Part shown: positions 1 to 10,993 of the stretch, piece by piece | How positions within the stretch are numbered: the first letter of the stretch is position 1 | Layout: every line of letters starts with the position of its first letter | Assembly: GCA_002360535.1 (NCBI GenBank) | Contig: DEQR01000043.1 | Coordinates: 1-64,000 of the forward strand | From: Thiobacillus sp. UBA3361 | Lineage (GTDB): Bacteria > Pseudomonadota > Gammaproteobacteria > Burkholderiales > Thiobacillaceae | Length of the DNA: 64,000 nt | Reading direction: 5' to 3' | The notes under the pieces: generated by a model | Database searches by the model: none | Told to the model about the DNA's origin: nothing | Seen by the model: only the letters and a program-made list of their open reading frames with translations | Position numbers and translations under genes: made by a program

Positions 1-534
1 GTCCGGATAGGACAGGTGCAGGTAGGGGAAGGGCGTGAGCTGTGACTTGAGCACCTTGGCCTTGAAGGCACACACGTTGAGACCGGAGAAGACGCGGATC
101 AGGAAGGTCTGACCGTCGCGGATGAACAGCAACCTGCCGTCTAGGACGGGCGCGGTCACCAGCACGCTCTTGCCGGTCATGATGCCGATGATGCGAACCG
201 TGTAGCGGTCGGTCTGGCCTTCCAGCAGCGGCTGCATCTGCAAGGCGTCACCGGGCATGAGCTTGACCTGGTCGAAGGGCAGGGTCACCTCGCAGGACGC
301 GCCGCCGCCGGCGCCTTCATCCTTCACCTCCAGGGTGCCGCTGCGATCGGCCACGGCCCGCTGCCGCTCGCGGAAAAACAGGCCCTGCTCCATCAACCGC
401 TCGAGCTGACGCTCCGTTTCCACCACCACGCCCTTGTTGAGCAACAGCACCCGCTTGCTGTCATAGACCGCCCAGGGCAGGGGCTGCCCCACCACGATCT
501 CCGACTTCAGTACGGGTTCCAGATTTTCCGCCAC
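1..534 (-). CDS. YcgR-type flagellar brake protein (PilZ family), 3' end cut by window
   Basis: This frame runs open from 534 to the left window edge, giving 178 visible residues. The GTG start at 534 is chosen because an AGGAG ribosome-binding site lies nine bases upstream, just after the stop of the preceding gene. The visible part resembles the N-terminal YcgR/flagellar-brake domain: a beta-rich region with a PFDQVKLMPGD stretch and, further on, the FIRVFSGLNVCAFKAKV segment typical of this family. The C-terminal PilZ domain, which would carry the c-di-GMP-binding RxxxR motif, lies outside the window and was not seen. YcgR proteins bind c-di-GMP and slow the flagellar motor, which suits the flagellar and chemotaxis genes 11 kb away. 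The family call is inferred from sequence character and is moderately sure. Confidence 0.65.
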   Translation of the reverse strand, partial: MAENLEPVLKSEIVVGQPLPWAVYDSKRVLLLNKGVVVETERQLERLMEQGLFFRERQRAVADRSGTLEVKDEGAGGGASCEVTLPFDQVKLMPGDALQMQPLLEGQTDRYTVRIIGIMTGKSVLVTAPVLDGRLLFIRDGQTFLIRVFSGLNVCAFKAKVLKSQLTPFPYLHLSYPD

Positions 535-548
535 GGTGTCGCGCTCCT

Positions 549-1340
549 TCAGGGATGGAGCCTGGCGTATTCCGCAGCCAGGTCCTTGATGCCGGTATTG
601 TAGGCATCGCCCAGGGCGATGTGGAAATCCGCCCCCTCCTGCAGGGCGATCAGCCAGGCGTGGAAGGCAGTGGGGTCCCGCGCGCGCAGAAACGCCACGA
701 AACGCCACGCCTGCAGGTAGAACTGATGGATGTTCAGGGCGAAGGCCATGGCCCGGTGACGTCTGTCCGGGTTGTCGCGGGCGGCGAAGTCGATCTGTCG
801 TCCCTCGTTCCAGGCCACCTCCGTCAGGAAGGGACTGGCGAATTCCGCCCCCGCTCCGTCCGCCACCAGGGTGGCCAGGCCCTCGTGGAACCAGACCGGA
901 ATCCAGGCCGAGTAATGCCCGGCCCGCTGCCCGAGATGCACATGCGACAGCTCATGGCGCAGGATGCCGGGCAGGCGCCAGGACTCCTTGGCGAACAGGC
1001 GCGGCGACAGGATCAGCCGGTTGTCCGCCACCACGGCGGCGGTCAGCCGGGGGGTGCGGACGTGACGCGCGAAACAGGCATCGTCGGGGCACACATGGAT
1101 GACGGGGGAGGACTTGAAGGGCTGGCCGTGCACCGCCTCGACGCGGGCGATGGCTTCGTCCAGGATTTCGCTGACCCGCCCCGCCAGCACCTCGCTGCCT
1201 GAGGGTACCCACACTCGGGGGTCGGCGGCCGAAGCGTGGAAACCCGGCAGGGGCCCGGTTTCGCCGCGCGGGTGCCAGGCGGCACAACCGGCCAGGCCGG
1301 CCAGGATCAGCAATGCGAGGACGGCGCCGGCGAACTTCAA
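549..1340 (-). CDS. Putative metalloprotease lipoprotein (peptidase MA-like)
   Basis: The product is 263 residues. It opens with a lipoprotein signal peptide ending in an LAGC lipobox, so it should be lipid-anchored after export. The middle carries HELSH, an HExxH zinc site, followed about 18 residues later by WFHEGLA. This is the arrangement of gluzincin (peptidase MA-like) metalloproteases, where the second Glu is the third zinc ligand. No substrate can be named. The start is a TTG at 1340 that overlaps the upstream stop codon (ATTGA), so translation is probably coupled. The YcgR-type gene follows 14 bases after its stop. Protease family is fairly sure; activity is inferred. Confidence 0.65.
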   Translation of the reverse strand: MKFAGAVLALLILAGLAGCAAWHPRGETGPLPGFHASAADPRVWVPSGSEVLAGRVSEILDEAIARVEAVHGQPFKSSPVIHVCPDDACFARHVRTPRLTAAVVADNRLILSPRLFAKESWRLPGILRHELSHVHLGQRAGHYSAWIPVWFHEGLATLVADGAGAEFASPFLTEVAWNEGRQIDFAARDNPDRRHRAMAFALNIHQFYLQAWRFVAFLRARDPTAFHAWLIALQEGADFHIALGDAYNTGIKDLAAEYARLHP

Positions 1341-1891
1341 TGCAGATCGCGTTTGGCCAATTCGTCCAGGATGCTCAGCACCAGTTCGCGGCCCAGCGGA
1401 CCCATGCCCTTGGTCAGCCGGTCCGCGTCGCGCTCGCCGTCGATCAGCCTACGCATGATGGCGGACAGGCGGGCCATGTCGCCGCCGGCCTTGAGCATCT
1501 GCTCGGCCATGTCGGCCAGTACAGCGAAGGCCTGTGCATCGCCGCGGGCGGCGGCGGTGATCATGCCCGCCAGGCCCGGCGCGGCGGCCGAGGCCTGGGC
1601 GCCGGCATCCAGTGGCGGCAGGCTGGCGGGGTCTTCCAGGCCGCCGAGGATGGCCTGCACGATGACCTGCTCGGCCCCGTCCAGACCCAGCAGCACGCTC
1701 CGGTCGCGGCGGCCGTCCAGTATTTGCCGCACGGCGCGTGCCAGCGCGCCCCAGCCCTGCTGCTCGGCGGCGGCCAGCATGTCTAGCAGCTGCGGCACCA
1801 GGGCACGGTTGGCGCAGGCCTGTACCACGGCATGGATGAATTGGGCATGGACCTGCAGGACCTGTTCGGCCGCTTCGCTCAGTTGGGCCAT
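1337..1891 (-). CDS. Conserved hypothetical protein, mostly helical
   Basis: This gene encodes 184 residues that I do not recognise. The protein is Ala/Leu-rich and almost entirely predicted helix, with no signal peptide, membrane segment or cysteine cluster, so it is probably cytoplasmic. The start is the ATG at 1891, which overlaps the stop of bpt as ATGA; a longer reading from 1921 would lie inside bpt and is less likely. Its own stop overlaps the TTG start of the lipoprotein gene. The two tight overlaps suggest it is co-translated with bpt and the lipoprotein gene, but they do not reveal its function. Confidence 0.6.
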   Translation of the reverse strand: MAQLSEAAEQVLQVHAQFIHAVVQACANRALVPQLLDMLAAAEQQGWGALARAVRQILDGRRDRSVLLGLDGAEQVIVQAILGGLEDPASLPPLDAGAQASAAAPGLAGMITAAARGDAQAFAVLADMAEQMLKAGGDMARLSAIMRRLIDGERDADRLTKGMGPLGRELVLSILDELAKRDLH

Positions 1892-2625
1892 CAGGCAACC
1901 CCTTCTTCCAGGGCCTGCCAATGGCCGTCGCGGTACGCCTGCAAGGGGTGGTAGCCGGCCTTGTAGGCCATCTTCGGGCTGGCGGCGATCCAGTAGCCCA
2001 GATACAGGTAATCCAGACCCGACTGCCCGGCCAGCTCGATGGCGCTCAGCACCCCCAGCACGCCCAGACCGCGCCGGGGCAGATCCGGATCGTAGAAGGT
2101 ATAGACGGCGGACAGGCCGTCCAGCAGCCGGTCCAGCAGGCTCACCATGATCACCCGGCCGTCCAGGGTGTATTCGGCCAGTGCACTGTCCACCCGGCTG
2201 GAAAGCAGGAAGGTGCGGTATTGCTCGCGGTCGTCCAGGTCCATGCCGCCGCCGGCATGCCGCGCCTTCTGGTAGCGGCTGTAGAGTCTGAAATGAGCCT
2301 CGTCGAAGACCAGGGGACGCAGGCTTCGCACCACGTCGGCATTGCGCGCCTGGCAGCGGCGCTGGCTGCGGCTGGGCCGGAACTCCGCCACCTGCACGCG
2401 CACCGGCACGCAGGCGGCGCAGTTGTCGCAGTGGGGACGATAGACGTACAGCCCGCTGCGCCGGAAACCCAGACGCGCCAGTTCGCTGAACACCGCCGTA
2501 TCGACCAGGCTGCCCGGCGTGACCACCTGGGAACGGGCCTGCCGGCCTGGCAGATAGCTACACGCGTAGGGGGCGGTGAGATAGAACTGTAGCCGCTGGA
2601 CGGGCAGTTCACGCAACAAGGTCAT
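1891..2625 (-). CDS. bpt: Aspartate/glutamate leucyltransferase (Bpt, ATE family)
   Basis: The 244-residue product matches the bacterial Bpt family. These enzymes move leucine from Leu-tRNA to proteins with N-terminal Asp or Glu, marking them for ClpS/ClpAP degradation. Visible signatures are the N-terminal [11 protein letters not shown] segment, the [12 protein letters not shown] cysteine motif and [10 protein letters not shown], followed by the C-terminal GNAT-like half with YLGYWI and the [12 protein letters not shown] end. Length is normal for the family. It overlaps the end of aat by 17 bases, so the two N-end-rule transferases are expressed together. The ATG at 2625 is in the usual place for the family. 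Confidence 0.93.
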   Translation of the reverse strand: MTLLRELPVQRLQFYLTAPYACSYLPGRQARSQVVTPGSLVDTAVFSELARLGFRRSGLYVYRPHCDNCAACVPVRVQVAEFRPSRSQRRCQARNADVVRSLRPLVFDEAHFRLYSRYQKARHAGGGMDLDDREQYRTFLLSSRVDSALAEYTLDGRVIMVSLLDRLLDGLSAVYTFYDPDLPRRGLGVLGVLSAIELAGQSGLDYLYLGYWIAASPKMAYKAGYHPLQAYRDGHWQALEEGVA

Positions 2626-3307
2626 GGTCGAAGGTCCAGGGTCCGGGGACGGAAGGCAAGTCTATCAATTCGGCCAGCAGGCTGACGAACCGGCCGCGGG
2701 GTATCTCCCGCGCACCCAGGGAGGCCAGGTGCCGGGTGTGCATCTGGCAGTCGATGAGACCGTAATCCCAGCGCCGGAGTTGCGCCACCAGATGCGCCAG
2801 GGCGATTTTGGAGGCATCAGTCTCGCGGGCGAACATGGACTCGCCATAGAAGGCGCATCCGACCGCCACACCGTACAGGCCGCCCACCAGCCGGCCTTGC
2901 CGCCAGGTCTCCACCGAGTGGGCGTGCCCCGCGGTGAACAGGCGCGTGTAGGCCGCCAGCATGTCTGCCGTGATCCACGACCCGGAATGACCTTGCCTGG
3001 GCTCGGCACATGCGCGCATCACCTCCTGAAATGCCGTGTCCGTCCTGACCTCATGATCGGCGCGGCGCAGGGTTTTCTTGAGGGAACGGGAGAGCTTGAA
3101 CTCGTCCGGGAACAGCACCATGCGCGGGTCGGGCGACCACCACAGCACGGGCTCGCCCGGGTTGAACCAGGGGAAGATGCCGCGCCGGTAGGCGGCCAGC
3201 AGGCGCGGCGCGGACAGGTCGCCCCCCGCCGCCAGCAGGCCGTTGGGCTCCGCCAGGGCCTGGGACAGGGGGGGAAAGGGATCGTCACGCAGCAGCCAGG
3301 GAATCAT
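2609..3307 (-). CDS. aat: Leucyl/phenylalanyl-tRNA--protein transferase
   Basis: The 232-residue protein is Aat, which attaches Leu or Phe to proteins with N-terminal Arg or Lys in the N-end-rule pathway. Family hallmarks are [29 protein letters not shown] and [17 protein letters not shown], followed by [16 protein letters not shown]. The ATG at 3307 gives a protein beginning MIPWLL, which fits the family; the open frame continues upstream to 3829, but that part lies antisense to ccoI and is rejected. There is no ribosome-binding site before this ATG. A TACAAT box sits seven bases upstream, which suggests a near-leaderless transcript. The gene is divergent from ccoI. Confidence 0.95.
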   Translation of the reverse strand: MIPWLLRDDPFPPLSQALAEPNGLLAAGGDLSAPRLLAAYRRGIFPWFNPGEPVLWWSPDPRMVLFPDEFKLSRSLKKTLRRADHEVRTDTAFQEVMRACAEPRQGHSGSWITADMLAAYTRLFTAGHAHSVETWRQGRLVGGLYGVAVGCAFYGESMFARETDASKIALAHLVAQLRRWDYGLIDCQMHTRHLASLGAREIPRGRFVSLLAELIDLPSVPGPWTFDHDLVA

Positions 3308-3340
3308 GGCGCCGATTGTAAACAGGTAGAATGCCGACGC
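3308..3340. promoter_or_regulatory. 33-bp divergent aat/ccoI start region
   Basis: Only 33 bases separate the two divergent start codons. On the plus strand TAGAAT (3327-3332) lies eight bases before the ccoI ATG. On the minus strand TACAAT (3320-3315) lies seven bases before the aat ATG. Both are good -10 boxes placed so that transcription would begin at or next to the start codon. No Shine-Dalgarno sequence and no clear -35 box is visible for either gene. Leaderless transcripts are an inference. Confidence 0.4.
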
Positions 3341-5815
3341 ATGACCAGACCCGCCCCCGCCGCCGAATGCTGCTTCCATTGCGGCGAACCGGTCCCCGCC
3401 GGCACCCACTACCGCATCGTCCACTTGGGCGAGTCCAAACCCGCCTGCTGCCGGGGCTGCGAGGCGGTGGCCCAGACCATCATCAACTCCGGCAACGCGG
3501 ACTATTACCGCCTGCGCACCGACCTGCCCAAGACCCCCGAGGCGGCCCTGGAGGAACTCCGCCAGCTCCAGCTCTATGACCTGGATGAGGTGCAGCAGAG
3601 CTTCGTCAAGGCGGAGGGCAGCCAGGGCGAAATCCGCGAGGCCAGCCTGATCCTGGAAGGCATCGTCTGCGCCGCCTGTGTGTGGCTCAACGAGCGCCAC
3701 CTGAAGCAATTGCCCGGTGTGATTTCGGCGGACATCAACTTCTCTACCCACCGGGCGCGGGTGCGCTGGGACAACTCGCGCATCCAACTCTCCCAGATCC
3801 TGCATGCCGTCGCCGAGATCGGCTATCACGCCTATCCCTTCGACACCGGCCGCCAGGAAGAGCTTTTCAGGAAGGAACGCAACACCGCCATCCGCCGCCT
3901 GGCCATCGCCGGCCTGGGCATGATGCAGGTGATGATGTATGCGGTGCCGGTCTATCTGGCCGAGGAAGGCACCATGGCCCCGGACATCCAGGCCCTGATG
4001 CGCTTCGCCAGCCTGCTGCTAACGATTCCGGTGGTGTTCTATTCCGCCTGGCCCTTCTTCCGGGGTGCCTGGCGCGACCTGAAACTGCGCCGCGCGGGCA
4101 TGGACGTGCCGGTGGCCCTGGGCGTCGGGGCGGCCTTCGCGGCCAGCGTCTATGGCACTCTGATCGGCGCCGAGGAGGTGTATTTCGACTCGGTGACCAT
4201 GTTCGTCTTCTTCCTGCTCACCGGCCGCTTCCTGGAGATGAACGCGCGCAAGCGTTCCGCCGAGGCGGCCGAGAGCCTGGTGAAACTGATCCCGGCGGCC
4301 AGCCTGCGCCTGCCCAACTGGCCCGCCGGCCGGGAAGAGGAACTGGTGGCCGCGGTCAAGCTCTCCCCCGGCGACCACGTACTGGTTGGCACCGGCGAGA
4401 GCTTCCCGGCCGACGGCACGGTGGTGGAGGGTGCCTCCAGCGTGGATGAATCCCTGCTCACCGGCGAATCCCATCCGGTGGCCAAGTCGCCCGACAGCCA
4501 GGTCATCGGCGGCAGCATCAACCTGGGCAACCCGCTGGTCATGCGGGTGGAGCGCATCGGCGCGGACACGGTGCTGTCCGGCATCGTCCGCCTGCTGGAC
4601 CGGGCCCTGGCCGAGAAGCCCCGCCTCGCACAACTGGCGGACCGGGTGGCCGGCTGGTTCGTGTTGGGGCTGTTGTTGATCGCCGCCCTGGTGGCCGGTT
4701 TCTGGTACCTGCACGAGCCCGGACGCGCCTTCTGGATCACCGTCTCGGTACTGGTGGTGTCCTGTCCCTGCGCACTGTCCCTGGCCACGCCGGCCGCCCT
4801 GACCGCGGCACTGGGGCGGCTCACCCGCATGGGCCTGTTGTCCACCCGCGGACATGCCCTTGAAACGCTGGCCCAGGCCACCGATTTCGTGTTCGACAAG
4901 ACCGGCACCCTGACCACGGGCGAATTCCGCCTGCTGGAAGTCAGGGTGTTGCGCGGCAGCCGCGAGGAGGCGCTGGGCATCGCCTGCGCCCTGGAGCAGG
5001 GCGCCACCCATCCGGTGGCCCAGGCCTTGCGCGAGGCGGCCGGCGACATATCGACCGGCGCGTCAGACCTGCGCTTCCTGGCGGGCCAGGGCGTCACCGG
5101 CGAGTTGGACGGCATGCGCTATCGCCTGGGCTCGCCGGCTTACCTCGGCGACACCCATGTCCCCTTCGGCCATGACCTCACGGCAGTCGGCCTGGCCGAC
5201 GAGCGTGGCCTCATCGCCTGGTTCGGCCTGGGGGACGAGCCCCGCCCCCATGCCGCGTTGTTGGTGCAAAGGCTCAAGGAACTGGGCGTGAATCTGCACC
5301 TGTACTCCGGTGACCGTCCGGACAACGTGCGCGCCTTGGCCGAGAAACTCGGGATCGCGGATGCCCGCGGCGGCATGCTCCCGGCCGACAAGCAGGAGGC
5401 AGTCAAGGCCTTGCAGGCCCAGGGGGCGGTGGTGGCGATGACCGGCGACGGGGTGAACGACGCCCCGGTGCTTGCCCAGGCCCAGGTGGCCATTGCCATC
5501 GACCAGGGTGCGGAGGCCGCCCAGGCAGCGGCGGACATGATCCTGCTGTCCAGCGAATTGCTGAAACTGGCTGACGGCCTGCTCATCGCTCGCAAGACAC
5601 GGGCCATCATTCGCCAGAATCTGGCCTGGGCGGTCGCATACAATGTGGTCGCCATCCCCGCTGCCGCCCTGGGTTATGTCACTCCCTGGCTGGCGGGTAT
5701 CGGCATGTCCCTGTCGTCGTTGCTGGTGGTGTTGAACGCCATGCGCCTCAGCGGGATGGCGGGGTCGAATGCCGGAACCGACGCCGTGCAACTCGCACAG
5801 CCTCGGCATGCTTAG
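3341..5815 (+). CDS. ccoI: CcoI/FixI-type copper-transporting P1B ATPase
   Basis: The 824-residue inner-membrane ATPase is the copper exporter needed to assemble cbb3 oxidase. The N-terminus has a cysteine-rich metal-binding domain (CCFHCGEP and CCRGC, residues 10-40). An HMA domain follows with CAAC at residues 110-113. The catalytic core shows TGES (actuator), the SCPCALS transmembrane metal site near residue 475, DKTGT near 519 (phosphorylated Asp) and GDGVNDAP near 702. The ATG at 3341 gives the usual N-terminus; the open frame extending back to 2624 is antisense to aat and is rejected. ccoS follows 12 bases later, ahead of ccoNOQP. Confidence 0.95.
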   Translation: MTRPAPAAECCFHCGEPVPAGTHYRIVHLGESKPACCRGCEAVAQTIINSGNADYYRLRTDLPKTPEAALEELRQLQLYDLDEVQQSFVKAEGSQGEIREASLILEGIVCAACVWLNERHLKQLPGVISADINFSTHRARVRWDNSRIQLSQILHAVAEIGYHAYPFDTGRQEELFRKERNTAIRRLAIAGLGMMQVMMYAVPVYLAEEGTMAPDIQALMRFASLLLTIPVVFYSAWPFFRGAWRDLKLRRAGMDVPVALGVGAAFAASVYGTLIGAEEVYFDSVTMFVFFLLTGRFLEMNARKRSAEAAESLVKLIPAASLRLPNWPAGREEELVAAVKLSPGDHVLVGTGESFPADGTVVEGASSVDESLLTGESHPVAKSPDSQVIGGSINLGNPLVMRVERIGADTVLSGIVRLLDRALAEKPRLAQLADRVAGWFVLGLLLIAALVAGFWYLHEPGRAFWITVSVLVVSCPCALSLATPAALTAALGRLTRMGLLSTRGHALETLAQATDFVFDKTGTLTTGEFRLLEVRVLRGSREEALGIACALEQGATHPVAQALREAAGDISTGASDLRFLAGQGVTGELDGMRYRLGSPAYLGDTHVPFGHDLTAVGLADERGLIAWFGLGDEPRPHAALLVQRLKELGVNLHLYSGDRPDNVRALAEKLGIADARGGMLPADKQEAVKALQAQGAVVAMTGDGVNDAPVLAQAQVAIAIDQGAEAAQAAADMILLSSELLKLADGLLIARKTRAIIRQNLAWAVAYNVVAIPAAALGYVTPWLAGIGMSLSSLLVVLNAMRLSGMAGSNAGTDAVQLAQPRHA

Positions 5816-5827
5816 GAGCCTTCAGGC

Positions 5828-6034
5828 GTGGAAATACTTTATCTGCTGATCCCCATGAGCGTGGCCCTGGTGGCGGTGATCGCCCTGGCCCTTCTCTGGG
5901 CGGTGAAAAGCGGCCAGTTCGAGGACATGGAAGGCCCCGCCCATCGCATCCTCATGGATGAGGATGATGCCGTGCCGGAAAAATCCGACATCACAACCTC
6001 ACAATATCGGGATGAAGCCAAGGAAAATAAATAG
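5828..6034 (+). CDS. ccoS: cbb3-type oxidase assembly protein CcoS
   Basis: The 68-residue protein has one N-terminal membrane helix followed by the short [14 protein letters not shown] motif that defines CcoS/FixS. CcoS is needed for cofactor insertion into the cbb3 core complex. It starts at a GTG, 12 bases after the ccoI stop, and is almost certainly co-transcribed with ccoI. The C-terminal acidic tail is longer than in minimal CcoS proteins but not unusual. Confidence 0.93.
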   Translation: MEILYLLIPMSVALVAVIALALLWAVKSGQFEDMEGPAHRILMDEDDAVPEKSDITTSQYRDEAKENK

Positions 6035-6043
6035 TATTTTCGA

Positions 6044-6057
6044 TTGACATAGATCAA
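6044..6057. promoter_or_regulatory. FNR/ANR-type box upstream of ccoN
   Basis: TTGACATAGATCAA matches the FNR/ANR consensus TTGAT-N4-ATCAA at nine of ten half-site positions. It lies about 82 bases before the ccoN ATG, in the gap after ccoS. A site centred near 6050 would activate a promoter starting around 6092, and GATTTA near 6083-6088 is a possible -10 box. cbb3 operons are commonly under FNR control, so low-oxygen induction is likely. Confidence 0.75.
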
Positions 6058-6138
6058 GCCGGTTTATTAGGATTTTCGAGTCGATTTACCTCGGCGCAAC
6101 AAGTAGAAGCTATCCCTCAACTGCGAAGGAGACCTCGT

Positions 6139-7578
6139 ATGGAAGCGACATACAACTATAAGGTCGTCCGGCAATTTGCCATCATGACTGTGGTCTGGGG
6201 CATTGTCGGTATGCTGGTAGGCGTGCTCATCGCCGCCCAGCTGATCTGGCCGGATATCACCCTCAACCTGCCCTGGCTGTCTTATGGGCGCCTGCGTCCC
6301 CTGCATACCAACGCGGTCATCTTCGCCTTCGGCGGCTGCGGTCTGTTCGCCGCCTCGCTCTATATCGTGCAACGCACCTGCCAGACCCGCCTGCTCTCCG
6401 ACGGCCTCGCGGCCTTCGTTTTCTGGGGCTGGCAACTGGTCATCCTGCTGGCGGCGGTCAGCTTCATCTTCGGTGTCACCACCGGCAAGGAATACGCCGA
6501 ACTGGAGTGGCCCATCGACCTGATCATCACCGTGGTCTGGGTGGCCTACGCGGTGCTCTTCTTCGGCACCATCATCAAGCGCAAGACCCAGCACATCTAC
6601 GTGGCCAACTGGTTCTTCGGCGCCTACATCGTCACCATCGCCCTGCTGCATCTGGTGAACAGCGCCGAGCTGCCCTGGATCCTGGGCGGCGGCGCCACCG
6701 CCTGGTGGAAGTCCTACTCCGCCTACGCCGGCGTGCATGACGCCATGGTGCAATGGTGGTACGGCCACAATGCGGTGGGCTTCTTCCTGACCACCGCCTT
6801 CCTGGGGATGATGTACTACTTCGTGCCCAAGCAGGCCGGCCGGCCCATCTTCTCCTACCGGCTGTCCATCGTGCACTTCTGGTCCCTGAACTTCATCTAC
6901 ATGTGGGCCGGTCCGCACCACCTGCTGTACACCGCCCTGCCCGACTGGGCCCAGTCCCTCGGCATGGTGTTCTCCCTGATGCTGATCGCACCTTCCTGGG
7001 GCGGCATGATGAACGGCATCATGACCCTGTCCGGCGCTTGGCATAAGCTGCGCACCGATCCGATCCTGAAGTTCCTGATCGTCTCTCTGTCCTTCTACGG
7101 CATGTCCACCTTCGAAGGCCCGATGATGTCGGTGAAGACCGTGAACGCCCTGTCCCACTACACCGAGTGGACCATCGGCCACGTGCACTCCGGTGCCCTG
7201 GGCTGGGTGGCGATGATCACCATCGGCTCCATGTACTACCTCATTCCGCGCCTGTTCGGCCGCGAGGAGATGTACAGCGTGCGCGCGATCAACACCCACT
7301 TCTGGTGGTCCACCATCGGCGTGGTGCTGTACATCGCCTCGTTGTGGATCGCGGGTGTGGCCCAAGGCCTGATGTGGCGCGCCACCAACCCGGATGGCAC
7401 CCTGACCTACAGCTTCGCCCAGTCGGTGAACGCCATGTATCCCTTCTACGCCATCCGTCTGATCGGCGGTGCCATGTTCTTCGCCGGCATGCTGCTGATG
7501 GCCTGGAACGTGTGGAAGACCATCGCTGCGGGCCGCGCCGTCAACGACGCGCGCATCCCCGAAGCCGTTCAGGCCTGA
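6139..7578 (+). CDS. ccoN: cbb3-type cytochrome c oxidase subunit I
   Basis: The 479-residue, 12-helix membrane protein is the catalytic subunit of cbb3 oxidase, which reduces oxygen at a heme b3-CuB site and pumps protons. Recognisable family stretches include [14 protein letters not shown] near the N-terminus (a heme b ligand), [13 protein letters not shown] (CuB/active-site His), [13 protein letters not shown] and [17 protein letters not shown] ribosome-binding site precedes the ATG. It is followed by ccoO after 19 bases, ccoQ and ccoP. Length and motif order are normal. Confidence 0.97.
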   Translation: MEATYNYKVVRQFAIMTVVWGIVGMLVGVLIAAQLIWPDITLNLPWLSYGRLRPLHTNAVIFAFGGCGLFAASLYIVQRTCQTRLLSDGLAAFVFWGWQLVILLAAVSFIFGVTTGKEYAELEWPIDLIITVVWVAYAVLFFGTIIKRKTQHIYVANWFFGAYIVTIALLHLVNSAELPWILGGGATAWWKSYSAYAGVHDAMVQWWYGHNAVGFFLTTAFLGMMYYFVPKQAGRPIFSYRLSIVHFWSLNFIYMWAGPHHLLYTALPDWAQSLGMVFSLMLIAPSWGGMMNGIMTLSGAWHKLRTDPILKFLIVSLSFYGMSTFEGPMMSVKTVNALSHYTEWTIGHVHSGALGWVAMITIGSMYYLIPRLFGREEMYSVRAINTHFWWSTIGVVLYIASLWIAGVAQGLMWRATNPDGTLTYSFAQSVNAMYPFYAIRLIGGAMFFAGMLLMAWNVWKTIAAGRAVNDARIPEAVQA

Positions 7579-7597
7579 TTAGGAGAGGAGACTAATC

Positions 7598-8209
7598 ATG
7601 AGTATGCATAAGTCGATTGAGAAGAACATCGGCCTGCTCATCGTGCTGACCTTTCTGGTGGTCAGCGTCGGTGGTTTGGTGCAGATCGTGCCCCTGTTCT
7701 TCCAGAAGTCCACGACCGAACCCGTCGAGGGACTCAAGCCGTACACCGCCCTGCAGCTGACCGGACGCGACATCTATGTCCGTGAAGGCTGCTACACCTG
7801 CCACTCCCAGATGGTGCGTCCGTTCCGGGCCGAGACCGAGCGCTACGGGCATTTCTCCGTGGCGGGCGAGTTCGTCTATGACCGCCCGTTCCAGTGGGGC
7901 TCCAAGCGCACCGGCCCGGACCTGCACCGGGTGGGCGGCCGCTACTCGGATCAGTGGCACTACGTGCACCTGATGAATCCTCGCGATGTGGTTCCCGAGT
8001 CCAACATGCCCGCTTACCCGTGGCTGGCGGACACTCCCGCGGATGCCGCGAACATCCAGGCCAAGATGCGCACCCTGAACATCGTCGGCCACGGCTACAC
8101 GGAAGAGGAAATCAACAACGCGCCGGGTGAGCTCGAGGGCAAGACCGAGATGGACGCGATGATCGCCTATCTCCAGGTCCTCGGCACCAGCGCACCCAAG
8201 GCTCAGTAA
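7598..8209 (+). CDS. ccoO: cbb3-type cytochrome c oxidase subunit II (mono-heme)
   Basis: The 203-residue membrane-anchored cytochrome c carries one N-terminal transmembrane helix and a single heme-binding CYTCH motif after YVREG. The distal Met is probably in the SNMPAYPWL segment. It passes electrons from CcoP to the heme b of CcoN. Family length is normal and the start has an AGGAGAGGA ribosome-binding site. ccoQ begins two bases after its stop. Confidence 0.97.
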   Translation: MSMHKSIEKNIGLLIVLTFLVVSVGGLVQIVPLFFQKSTTEPVEGLKPYTALQLTGRDIYVREGCYTCHSQMVRPFRAETERYGHFSVAGEFVYDRPFQWGSKRTGPDLHRVGGRYSDQWHYVHLMNPRDVVPESNMPAYPWLADTPADAANIQAKMRTLNIVGHGYTEEEINNAPGELEGKTEMDAMIAYLQVLGTSAPKAQ

Positions 8210-8211
8210 GC

Positions 8212-8376
8212 ATGGACGCCGGCACCCTCAGCTCCATCGTCACGGTCCTGTTCTTCGTGCTGTTCATCGGTATCGTCTGGTGGGCCTTCCACAAGGACAA
8301 CCGCAACAAATTCAAGAACGCGGCCAATCTGCCTTTCGAGGAAGAAGATGATGGCCATGGCGTCCGGCGCGGCTAA
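8212..8376 (+). CDS. ccoQ: cbb3-type oxidase subunit IV, CcoQ
   Basis: This short gene encodes 54 residues: MDAGTLSSIV, one membrane helix (about residues 9-26, TVLFFVLFIGIVWWAF), a basic stretch KDNRNKF, and an acidic tail ending VRRG. That layout and the position between ccoO and ccoP identify CcoQ, which stabilises CcoP in the complex. It starts two bases after the ccoO stop and ends 21 bases before ccoP. Confidence 0.92.
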   Translation: MDAGTLSSIVTVLFFVLFIGIVWWAFHKDNRNKFKNAANLPFEEEDDGHGVRRG

Positions 8377-8397
8377 CTCTCACGTGAGGAGAAAACA

Positions 8398-9402
8398 ATG
8401 ATTGCTGGTTACGCGGTACCCGACTTCATCAGCGAGTTCTGGCACTTCTACATCGCGGGCATCACCATCGTGTCCATCATCTGGGTGATGTGGTTCCTGA
8501 AGGGCCAGACCACCCGCAAGCTCGCTCCCGGCGAGCAGGCCGAACTCATGGCGCCCACCTGGGACGGCGACCTGCAGGAACTGAACAACCCCCTGCCCCG
8601 CTGGTGGCTGTACCTGTTCTGGTTCCTGATCGTCTTCGGCATCGTCTATCTGGTGCTGTATCCCGGACTGGGCAAGTTCGAAGGCGTCTGGAATTGGTCT
8701 TCCGCAGACCAGTTCAAGAGCGAGAAGGACCGACTGGACGCCGCCTTCAACAAGGAGTTCGAACCCTTCCGGGCCATGGACGTGATGGCCGTGGCCGGCG
8801 ACCCGAAGGCCAAGGAGATGGGACAGCGCCTCTATCTGACCTACTGCTCCCAGTGCCATGGCTCCGGCGGACAGGGTTCCAAGGACTTCCCCAACCTGAC
8901 CGACACCCAATGGCTGTTCGGCGGCGATGCGGATAGCGTCAAGAACTCCGTCGCCAATGGCCGTCTCGGCGTCATGCCCGCCATGGGCGACGCGGTGGGT
9001 GGCGAGGCCGGTGCCAGGGAAGTGGCCAACTACGTCCTGGCCCTGGGCGGCAAGCCTCACGACGCGGCCCTGGCAGCGGCCGGCAAGGACAAGTATGCCG
9101 CCTGCGCCGGTTGCCACGGCGAACAGGGCAAAGGCATGCCCGAGGCCAACTTCCCCAACATCGTGGACGATGCCTGGATGTATGGCAGCAGTGAAGCCGC
9201 CATTATCGAGTCCATCATGAGGGGTCGAAATGGTGGAATGCCCGCCTTCCAGGAGAAGCTGGGTGATGACAAGATCCACCTGCTCGCCGCCTACGTCTGG
9301 GGCATGGGGGGTGGCCAGCAGCCTCCGGCGCCCGTGACGGAAGCCCCGGTGGCTGAAGCTGCTGCCGCCGCAGAAATGCCTGCTGCAGCACCTGCCCAGT
9401 AA
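8398..9402 (+). CDS. ccoP: cbb3-type cytochrome c oxidase subunit III (di-heme)
   Basis: The 334-residue protein has the two N-terminal membrane helices of long-form CcoP (near residues 7-35 and 65-88) and two periplasmic cytochrome c domains marked by CSQCH and CAGCH. It receives electrons from soluble cytochrome c and feeds CcoO. A repeated NGRLGVMPAMG/RGRNGGMPAF pattern supplies the distal Met in each domain. The C-terminus adds an Ala/Pro-rich tail of about 35 residues that is not part of the core fold. The ribosome-binding site is GAGGAGA. Confidence 0.97.
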   Translation: MIAGYAVPDFISEFWHFYIAGITIVSIIWVMWFLKGQTTRKLAPGEQAELMAPTWDGDLQELNNPLPRWWLYLFWFLIVFGIVYLVLYPGLGKFEGVWNWSSADQFKSEKDRLDAAFNKEFEPFRAMDVMAVAGDPKAKEMGQRLYLTYCSQCHGSGGQGSKDFPNLTDTQWLFGGDADSVKNSVANGRLGVMPAMGDAVGGEAGAREVANYVLALGGKPHDAALAAAGKDKYAACAGCHGEQGKGMPEANFPNIVDDAWMYGSSEAAIIESIMRGRNGGMPAFQEKLGDDKIHLLAAYVWGMGGGQQPPAPVTEAPVAEAAAAAEMPAAAPAQ

Positions 9403-9409
9403 ACCGGGC

Positions 9410-9477
9410 GCGGGTCCGACCCCCCTCGGGTCGGACCCGCAAACAAGGGTGTTTCTCCAAGCACCCTTGTTTGCGGG
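9410..9477. promoter_or_regulatory. Two overlapping hairpins between ccoP and ccoG
   Basis: The first inverted repeat pairs 9410-9422 with 9428-9440: 13 perfect base pairs around the loop CCCTC. The second pairs 9436-9451 with 9462-9477: 16 perfect base pairs, extendable inward. They share CCCGC (9436-9440), so an RNA can form both only partly. No T-run follows either, so they are not standard intrinsic terminators. Position after ccoP suggests mRNA processing or stability control between ccoNOQP and ccoG, but a mobile palindromic element is also possible. Confidence 0.6.
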
Positions 9478-9573
9478 ACTGTCTGTCAACAACACAATAA
9501 CCCCGCAAGGTTTGCCCGGACCTTTTGGAGAAGCCGTTGAACTACTCTGACAAATCGAGAGAAGGAGTCCAAA

Positions 9574-10992
<1,419 letters not shown>

Positions 10993-10993
10993 G

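Noticed and set aside
2609..3829. Longer 406-residue reading of aat
   Set aside because: The extra N-terminus is antisense to ccoI and unlike any Aat; the ATG at 3307 gives the family start.
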